From positions 1-60,000 of the forward strand of contig CAJNDS010001191.1 in NCBI GenBank assembly GCA_905221605.1: a DNA stretch of 60,000 nucleotides. Reading direction: 5' to 3'. Within the stretch, counting starts at the first letter, position 1, and the number at the start of each line of letters is the position of its first letter. Shown one piece after another: positions 54,777 to 60,000 of this stretch. The translations under genes and the position numbers were made by a program. The stretch is from Symbiodinium natans (lineage: Eukaryota > Sar > Dinophyceae > Suessiales > Symbiodiniaceae). The notes beneath the pieces are model-generated. The model had not been told where the DNA came from. It did no database searches and saw only the letters and a list, made by a program, of their open reading frames with translations.

Positions 54777-55010
54777 TAGGGTTTAGGGCCTAGGGCTTGG
54801 AGAAGCCCAAGTTTCTTGAGCTCCCCGAGAAACCACACCCAAAAAGCCACCTAAATCCGTCAAGCTTCGACCCTCCGAACCCTTCCACCACTGCGCCCAT
54901 GAGTAAGGCTATTCAGGGATGATTAAGCCTAATTTAGGGTTATTGAAGGGGGTAACCTAGGGGGGGTAATATTTAAAGGGGGGGGGGACAGAAATCCTGG
55001 TTCTTCTACG

Positions 55011-55108
55011 ACCCGGAGTAGGCCCTTATTTCCTTTTTTAAGGGTTGGCTTCCCTTATAATCCGCTTAAGACCAAAAAGGGCACACTTTTTATTCCTAGG
55101 TTGCTCCT
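55011..55108. repeat. Dispersed repeat family R1, copy 2
   Basis: Same block order as 14404-14500: CCCGGAGTA, CCCTTATTTCCTTTTTT, GGCTTCCCTTATAATCC, CCAAAAAGGGCACACTTTTT, ATTCCTAGG. Confidence 0.65.
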
Positions 55109-55116
55109 CTAATCTT

Positions 55117-55196
55117 AATAGGGAATGAGGGACTGAGGGCCCTATATATACCTTTTAAGGAATACTATAGGGTTCCTCATTCCCTCATTCCCTATT
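55117..55196. repeat. 80-bp inverted repeat next to R1 copy 2
   Basis: Arms AATAGGGAATGAGGGA and TCCCTCATTCCCTATT are perfect complements (16 bp) with an AT-containing loop (CTATATATACC). Confidence 0.7.
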
Positions 55197-55250
55197 CAAA
55201 ACGAGGGTGTTAAACAATTCCCGATTCTCATTTGTCTTTTGCTGCCCAAG

Positions 55251-55308
55251 GATTGCTCGCTACGAACGAGGGCAAGAGTACAAGAAGCACTCTGGCTTCC
55301 TATGACTT
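55251..55308 (+). CDS. Candidate exon
   Basis: Preceded by TTTTGCTGCCCAAG, followed by ATGACTT|GTCACC. Phase 0 frame DCSLRTRARVQEALWLPMT; another frame (IARYERGQEYKKHSGFL) ends in TGA. Confidence 0.42.
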
Positions 55309-55946
55309 GTCACCCTAACCCAAGACCCTAAACTCTGAACCCTAAACCCTAAACCCTAAACCCTAAACCCTAAACCCTAAACCCTAAACCCTAAACCCTA
55401 AACCCTAAACCCTAAACCCTAAACCCTACACACTAAACCGTAAACCCTAAACCCTAAACCCTATACCCTATACCCTATACCCTAAACCCTAAACCCTCAA
55501 CCCTAAACCCTATTGACTTTTGTGTGGTGTTCCAACACCTCAGACATGGCAGCGGCTTTTTGCCATATTTTTTTGCTGACAGGATCAGGCAGCTCTAGTG
55601 CCCCCAAACCCTAAACCCTAAACCCTAAACCCTAAACCCTAAACCCTAAACCCTAAACCTAAACCCTAAACCCCTAAACCCCTGGACCCCTGGACCCCTA
55701 GACCCCAAAACCCCAAAACCCCAAAACCCTAAAACTTTGGATAGTGGGCCAGTCCTGCATGCTTGTAGAATGCCTCCAGCTAGACCTGAGTGTCCATCTG
55801 CAGTCGACCCCTGCTAGCACTCCATGGTTTCGGGTTTAGGGTAAGTAGGGTTTAGGGCAATTAGGGTTTAGGGTAATGAGGGATTCAGGGTTAGGGTTTT
55901 AGGGTTTAGGGTTTTTAGGGTTTGTTCACCCTATGAGCTAAGCGCC

Positions 55947-56132
55947 GTGTCTGGGCACCCGCTGCGTGCGAAGGCACGTGGACTGGCGTCCCGCGAACTT
56001 CAACGGACTTTACATCTTCGGCCAGCGGGTCTCTTGATTGGGATATCTTTGCCGCTACGAGCATTGTTGCGCATTTCCAGTATGAGGGCATACAGGAGGA
56101 ATGATTCCAGCAAGGGCTTCGTGAAAGAATAA
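55947..56132 (+). CDS. Small open frame, possible terminal exon
   Basis: 61 codons ending at TAA: MSGHPLRAKARGLASRELQR ... LLIGISLPLRALLRISSMRA ... SKGFVKE. The frame is open a little upstream of the Met to an AG near 55940. No family recognised. Confidence 0.35.
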   Translation: MSGHPLRAKARGLASRELQRTLHLRPAGLLIGISLPLRALLRISSMRAYRRNDSSKGFVKE

Positions 56133-56509
56133 CCCGAAACCCTAATCCCTATACCCTAAACGTTAAATTTGTATCCAGGCCACACTATACAGTGGCAGTC
56201 ATGAGACGCAGCTTCAGTATTGCAGCAGCATTCTCCTGAGGATTAGGGGTCACAACTGTCCTGCAAACCTATGGTTTAGGGTTTGGGGTTTACGGTTTAG
56301 GGTCTTCTCTGAAATATGTTTTTGGGTCCTTGCTACAAGGCGGCCCCTGTTATTTAGGGTACCCCGAGGGGGACCATGATTTAGAGAACTGACCACGTTG
56401 AAGTCTGGGCTCAGCCCCACATACAGTGGCACTTGACATCCGAGTTTGGTGAGTCAGGTGGCGACGATCCTTGTCTACCTGAATACTCTTCCGGAGGGCG
56501 CGGCTTAGC

Positions 56510-56732
56510 TTGAGTAGTCTCTCTCTTTCTTTCTCTCTCTTTCTTTGTCTCTCATTCTTTCTCTCTCTCTCTCTCTTTCTTTCGCTCTCCTTATTTCTCT
56601 CTCTTTCTTTCTCTCTCTTTGTTTGTCTCTCTCTCTCTCTCCTTATTTCTCTCTCTCTCTCTCTCTGTATCTCTTTTTCTCCCTTTTTCTCTCTTTCTCT
56701 CTCCGTCTGTCTCTCTCTCTCTCTCTCTCTCC
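56510..56732. repeat. CT/CTTT pyrimidine microsatellite
   Basis: About 220 bp of TCTCTCTTTCTTTC-type sequence with a few G or A, ending directly in CTCTCCAG|CTGTCA. Open frames of Ser/Leu/Phe repeats are artefacts. Its place just before an exon-like block makes it a very long polypyrimidine tract. Confidence 0.92.
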
Positions 56733-56734
56733 AG

Positions 56735-56777
56735 CTGTCATGCCCATGTCGGTTGTCCTGTGGAGAAGAGAGCTGAA
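56735..56777 (+). CDS. Candidate exon after the CT tract
   Basis: Preceded by CTCTCTCTCCAG, followed by a GC donor formed by the array (GCTGAA|GCCCTAAG). After one base it reads CHAHVGCPVEKRAE. Confidence 0.48.
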
Positions 56778-57157
56778 GCCCTAAGCCCTAAGCCCTCCAC
56801 ACGGTCTTGCGGCAGTGGCCAGCATGACCTGGGTTTAGGGTTTAGAGTTTAGGGTTTAGGGTTTAGGGTTTAGGGTTTAGGGTTTAGGGTTTAGGGTGAC
56901 GTTTGATACGCGATGTTGTCAGGAATTGCTTGTACTATAGTGGAGACTCCAAAATTTCAATAAAGGAGCCCACGCATTGAGCCGCCTTTCAACGGACCCC
57001 CCCCCCTGAACTACTAGACCCCCGAACCTTAAACCCTAAACCCCTAAACCCCAAAGCCCCGAAACCCGTAAACCCTAAATCCCCAAACTGTTAAAGCCCT
57101 AAACCGACCCCGAAACCCCGAAACCCTGAGCCCCGAAACCCTAAACCCGACCCCCAG

Positions 57158-57223
57158 GCAGGTGGCGAGACGGAGTTCCTTGGTCCCCCTGCGAAGGCCC
57201 AGTTTCCGAGCGCTGCGGGGGGG
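57158..57223 (+). CDS. Candidate exon
   Basis: Preceded by CCCGACCCCCAG, followed by GGGGG|GTTTCGGG. Phase 0 frame AGGETEFLGPPAKAQFPSAA. Confidence 0.48.
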
Positions 57224-57542
57224 GTTTCGGGTGCGGTTTAGGGTTTCGGGTTTGGGGAATTGGGTGCCTTTTTAGGGTTCCGGGTTTGGGGTTTACGGCG
57301 TGTTTGTGTTTTGCGGTTTTGGGGTTTTGGACGTTGTGGGGGAGGAGCGTTTTCAGGGAGGGTACGGAGGGGAGACTCAGGGGTTTCCCTTGGGCCTTGA
57401 CTCTTGAGAGGGTGGTTCCAACAAAAGAAGCGGTGGGATCAGGGATAGTTGTTCTCACAACCTTCTTCGCAATGGCACTCCAAATGTAGCGTCGGGAAGA
57501 TTGTAGGGTCTGACAATTATGACCCCATGAACTTCTGGTTGC

Positions 57543-57660
57543 CGGTTTAGGGTTTATGGGGGTTATAGGGTTTATAGGGTTTATAGGGTTTATGGGGTTT
57601 ATGGGGTTTATAGGGTTTGTAGGGTTCAAGGGTTTCCGGTGTTTATGGGGTTTTTTAGGG
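57543..57660. repeat. TTTATAGGG nonamer array
   Basis: Nine-base units (TTTATAGGG, TTTATGGGG) derived from the heptamer by a TA insertion, about ten copies. Related single units recur at 57870-57895 and 59655-59745. Confidence 0.85.
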
Positions 57661-58053
57661 TCCATACTGTGGATGGACAAACTCTTGTATGACCCCCTAC
57701 GTTACACGTGTGCGACGGTTGGTAGTCGAGCTCCCCGCGCCCTCGAATTTCAATGTTGCGTGCGCGTACGGGTGATGCAGGATTTCGGTCATTCACACGC
57801 ATGCACTTTCGAAGCAGTACAAGGGATGACCTGCATAATGAAAGTGATGCAGGATTTCGTCCACCAACAGTAGTATTTATAGTGTTTATAGGGTTTAGAG
57901 TGCTTCTAGTCTTCAGGGTACAAGTGCCAAGGGAACGGAGGGAACGGACTGAGAGCGTCAAGAGCATGCAGAGAACCCTAAACCCTCAACCCTACACCCT
58001 ACACCCTACACCCTAAACCCTACACCCGACACCCAAAGGTACACCCTGCGCAG

Positions 58054-58111
58054 GGCGCAGCCGCCATCTGGCCCAATGTACCTCGGCCTGCACAATCTTC
58101 CTGAAAGAGGG
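58054..58111 (+). CDS. Candidate exon
   Basis: Preceded by CACCCTGCGCAG, followed by AGAGGG|GTTAGGG. After one base it reads AQPPSGPMYLGLHNLPER. The intron that follows would be the inverted-repeat array at 58112-58483. Confidence 0.5.
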
Positions 58112-58438
58112 GTTAGGGTTTAGGGTTTAGGGTTTAGGGTTTAGGGTTTAGGGTTTAGGGTTTAGGGTTTAGGGTTTAGGGTTTGGGTTTAGGGTCAAGG
58201 GTTAAGGGTTAAGGGACTAAAGGAGGGACCCTTCTCAGGCACCTCAGGGGGTACTTGGGGGTTACTTTGGGGCTACCTAGGTATCTAGGGACTATTGTTA
58301 CCTTATATGGAGGGGTCCCTCCTTTAGTCCCTCAACCCTAAACCCTAAACCCTAAACCCGAAACCCTAAACCCTAAACCCTAAACCCTAAACCCTAAACC
58401 CTAACCCCTAAACCCTAAACCCTAAACCCTAAACCCTC
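58112..58438. repeat. Inverted-repeat array (TTTAGGG ... CCCTAAA) with unique arms
   Basis: TTTAGGG array (58112-58200), then an inner inverted repeat whose arms AGGGACTAAAGGAGGGACCC (58212-58231) and its perfect complement (58313-58332) flank an 81-bp core, then a CCCTAAA array (58333-58438). The whole 330 bp can fold into one hairpin. It lies between the exon blocks at 58054-58111 and 58484-58505. Confidence 0.85.
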
Positions 58439-58483
58439 TTTTCCTGAGAAGCCCCCCCCGTTCCCAAACCCTTAAGCCGCCAG

Positions 58484-58505
58484 GCAGCTTCACCTGGCAC
58501 CTGGG
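58484..58505 (+). CDS. Candidate micro-exon
   Basis: 22 bp between CTTAAGCCGCCAG and CTGGG|GTGGG. After two bases it reads SFTWHL. Weak on its own. Confidence 0.28.
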
Positions 58506-58626
58506 GTGGGATTTAGGGTTTAGGGTTTAGGGTTTCGGGTTAGGGTTTAGGGTTAGGGTTCAGGGTTTAAGGTTCAGGGTTTGGGGTTTAGGGTTTAGGG
58601 CTTGCAATGTCGTTTGTTGGGCGCAG

Positions 58627-58677
58627 GGGGTGTTCGGCAACAGGAGCCGGGTCCTGAACTGCTGCCTGCGAACACCG
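58627..58677 (+). CDS. Candidate exon
   Basis: Preceded by TTGTTGGGCGCAG; GC donor (CACCG|GCTTTC). Phase 0 frame GVFGNRSRVLNCCLRTP. Confidence 0.42.
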
Positions 58678-58843
58678 GCTTTCTTTCCTTCTTGAAGGCC
58701 CTCTACCCTTTTTACTGGTTCTGGGTTCCCTTATGAAGTAATCAAGGGCTACTGGGCTGCCAAGTAGCAGGAGCTGTATTTAGTCAACCCATTGCCCTAA
58801 ACCCTAAAACCTAAACCCTAAACCCTCAACCCTAAACCCTAAG

Positions 58844-58951
58844 GATGTGCTGGGGCCGAATGCCAGGTGAATTCGGATGGGGTTCCTACCATGGAGACCC
58901 TTCACATGGCGAATCCCGTCCTGCAGGACCCAGCGATCATTGCAAGGAAGG
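58844..58951 (+). CDS. Candidate exon or exon pair
   Basis: Acceptor formed by the array (CCCTAAG|GATG); donor GGAAGG|GTGGGG. One frame is open throughout (MCWGRMPGEFGWGSYHGDPS then HGESRPAGPSDHCKE). Alternatively two micro-exons (DVLGPNA ending at GCCAG|GTGAAT, and DPAIIARK after CCTGCAG). Confidence 0.4.
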
Positions 58952-59244
58952 GTGGGGGTTTAGGGTTTAGGGTTTAGGGTTTAGGGTTTAGGGTTTAGGG
59001 TTTAGGGTTAGGGCGAAAAGCAGTACATCACACACTGAACAGTTTGCTCTTAGAGTTGGGTTGGGCTGGTTCCATGTACTTGAATTCCTAGGTTACTTGC
59101 GCATCTTGCGCTAAGAAGCGAACAACTCGGCATGCGCGGCGGGAATGCCATCCAGAAGCCACGAGTTCAGCTTACATGGGTAACATGCTACATCTCCGGA
59201 GGTGTGGTTGCGTTGTTGTGTAATGACTGGGTACTCAAATGCAG

Positions 59245-59298
59245 GGTTGCAAGAAAGCACAGAGCTTGGGTGCAGCCCGGCGTAGAGCTGATTCTCAG
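59245..59298 (+). CDS. Candidate exon
   Basis: Preceded by CTCAAATGCAG, followed by TCTCAG|GTATGA. Frame CKKAQSLGAARRRADSQ. A longer overlapping plus frame from the Met at 59132 (MRGGNAIQKPRVQL...) is also open. Confidence 0.42.
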
Positions 59299-59814
59299 GT
59301 ATGACCGGCTTGCCACATAGAGTTCGGAAGACTGGAAGACTGATGTGAGCCCTAGACCCTACACCCTACACCCTAAACCAAAAAACTCCTTCAAAAAACC
59401 CAAAGCCCTAAAGTCCCTTGAAGTCCCTAAAGCCCCTAAAAGCGCAAAAGGCCCTAAGCCTGGCCCCCAAAGCCCCCCCCTGAAAGGGCATCTCAAGGAA
59501 AGAGCGAACCACGTGCCGAGCCCGTGGTTCGGAGGGTTGGGTTGGCTCTATGTATTTACTTGTTATTGTTGTTTTTATACTTTTTTTTGGGGGGGGGACT
59601 TACTTTATTTTATGATTTTTTTTTTTTTTGGGGGGGGGGGGGGGGGAGGGGGGGTTGTTAGGGTTTATAGGGGTTTAGAAGGGGTTTATGAGCGGTTTAT
59701 ACGGGTTTTTGGGGGTTGACAAGGGTTTGTCAGGGTTTATAGGGGTTGATGGGGGTAGAGAGGGTTTGGGGGTTTAGGGGGTTTAGGGGGGATCACGCAC
59801 CCGCACTGTGCCAG

Positions 59815-59856
59815 GACGGGGTGACAAAGTGCCCTGGCCTTGCTGTTGGTCACATC
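59815..59856 (+). CDS. Candidate exon
   Basis: Preceded by CCGCACTGTGCCAG, followed by CACATC|GTGTCT. Phase 0 frame DGVTKCPGLAVGHI. Confidence 0.45.
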
Positions 59857-59930
59857 GTGTCTAACTATACATATTTATCTGTCTCTCTCTCTCTCTATTG
59901 ATATGACTCTGTTTGGTTGCGATTATGCAG

Positions 59931-60000
59931 TGCGCCGAGCTGCGCTGAGGTATGCCTTGAACATCTGGATCACCAACAAGCCGTACCCGAATCGCACGTG
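59931..60000 (+). CDS. Candidate exon, cut by right edge
   Basis: Preceded by a long pyrimidine tract and GATTATGCAG. Frame RRAALRYALNIWITNKPYPN continues to the edge. Not recognised; no phase link to the 59815 block without a stop, so an exon may be missing or the frame may differ. Confidence 0.38.

Larger units (their letters stand above)
54777..59795. repeat. Telomere-like arrays, right part of window
   Basis: C-strand arrays: 55316-55512 (with CCCTATA units), 55604-55736, 57002-57150 (degenerate), 57973-58035 (CCCTACA), 58333-58438, 58793-58843, 59350-59380 (CCCTACA). G-strand arrays: 54777-54792, 55829-55927 (degenerate), 56270-56305, 56831-56898, 57225-57300 (degenerate), 58112-58200, 58509-58602, 58955-59010, 59640-59795 (G-rich, degenerate). 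56898-57000 holds unassigned sequence with an AATAAA-like word near 56960. 57300-57540 has open frames on both strands but nothing recognisable. 57660-57970 contains a duplicated GTGATGCAGGATTTCG. Confidence 0.88.

Noticed and set aside
56510-56776. Ser/Leu/Phe-rich plus-strand frames
   Set aside because: All three pyrimidine frames are open because the tract has almost no stop codons.
15158-59795. Chromosome end (true telomere)
   Set aside because: Arrays are short, alternate in strand many times, carry variants and lie among exon-like blocks and transposons on both sides.

Overview
The window looks like nuclear DNA of a dinoflagellate. Arabidopsis-type telomere heptamers (TTTAGGG/CCCTAAA) occur as dozens of internal arrays. 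Three places carry a block like the 3' half of the dinoflagellate spliced leader (TTTTGGCTCAAG). There is a hedgehog/intein (Hint) gene, many candidate GC as well as GT splice donors, and several large retroelements. No bacterial-style operons, rRNA or tRNA genes were seen. The species cannot be named from the sequence.

Layout. (1) 1-13.9 kb: a Ty3/gypsy-like retroelement on the minus strand, running off the left edge. In sense order it reads gag, CCCH fingers plus a protease-like domain, RT thumb/RNase H, integrase with a GPY/F-like tail, RT fingers/palm with YVDD, then an RNA 2'-phosphotransferase (KptA/Tpt1)-like domain and C2H2 and Cys-rich zinc modules. It is broken by several frameshifts, and its RT is in two pieces in the wrong order. 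(2) 14-18.5 kb: a microsatellite, then a run of short plus-strand exon-like blocks separated by heptamer arrays (candidate gene A). (3) 18.54-30.2 kb: an APE-type LINE on the minus strand with an ORF1-like protein, a very long unknown region, RNase H ahead of the AP endonuclease, RT and a C-terminal zinc-finger region; both ends abut TTTAGGG arrays. (4) 30.2-46 kb: more exon-like blocks and arrays, a 105-bp hairpin element, a 107-bp minisatellite and other tandem repeats. An uninterrupted 350-codon Hint-domain gene lies between two candidate exons (candidate gene B, roughly 37.6-46 kb). (5) 46060-54776: a complete LTR retrotransposon with 218-bp LTRs, a 5-bp TAGGG target duplication, a half-initiator-tRNA-Met-type primer site and a purine tract. 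It codes for a 2389-aa WW/S1/CCCH protein and a 233-aa overlapping ORF, with no recognisable protease, integrase or RT. (6) 54.8-60 kb: further exon-like blocks and arrays, including an inverted-repeat intron candidate and a CT microsatellite that would serve as a polypyrimidine tract.

Main reading. In the 14.7-60 kb region the heptamer arrays do not behave like a chromosome end: they switch orientation dozens of times. Many non-repetitive islands between them are 22-108 bp open blocks, typically preceded by AG and followed by GT or GC. In several runs the reading phases can be joined across successive blocks. The simplest explanation is genes whose introns are largely built of telomere-like heptamers, and these arrays are also where the LINE, the LTR element and hairpin elements have landed. 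Exon calls are inferred from splice-like borders and open frames only. Short GC-rich blocks are often open in more than one frame, so individual borders and frames are uncertain.
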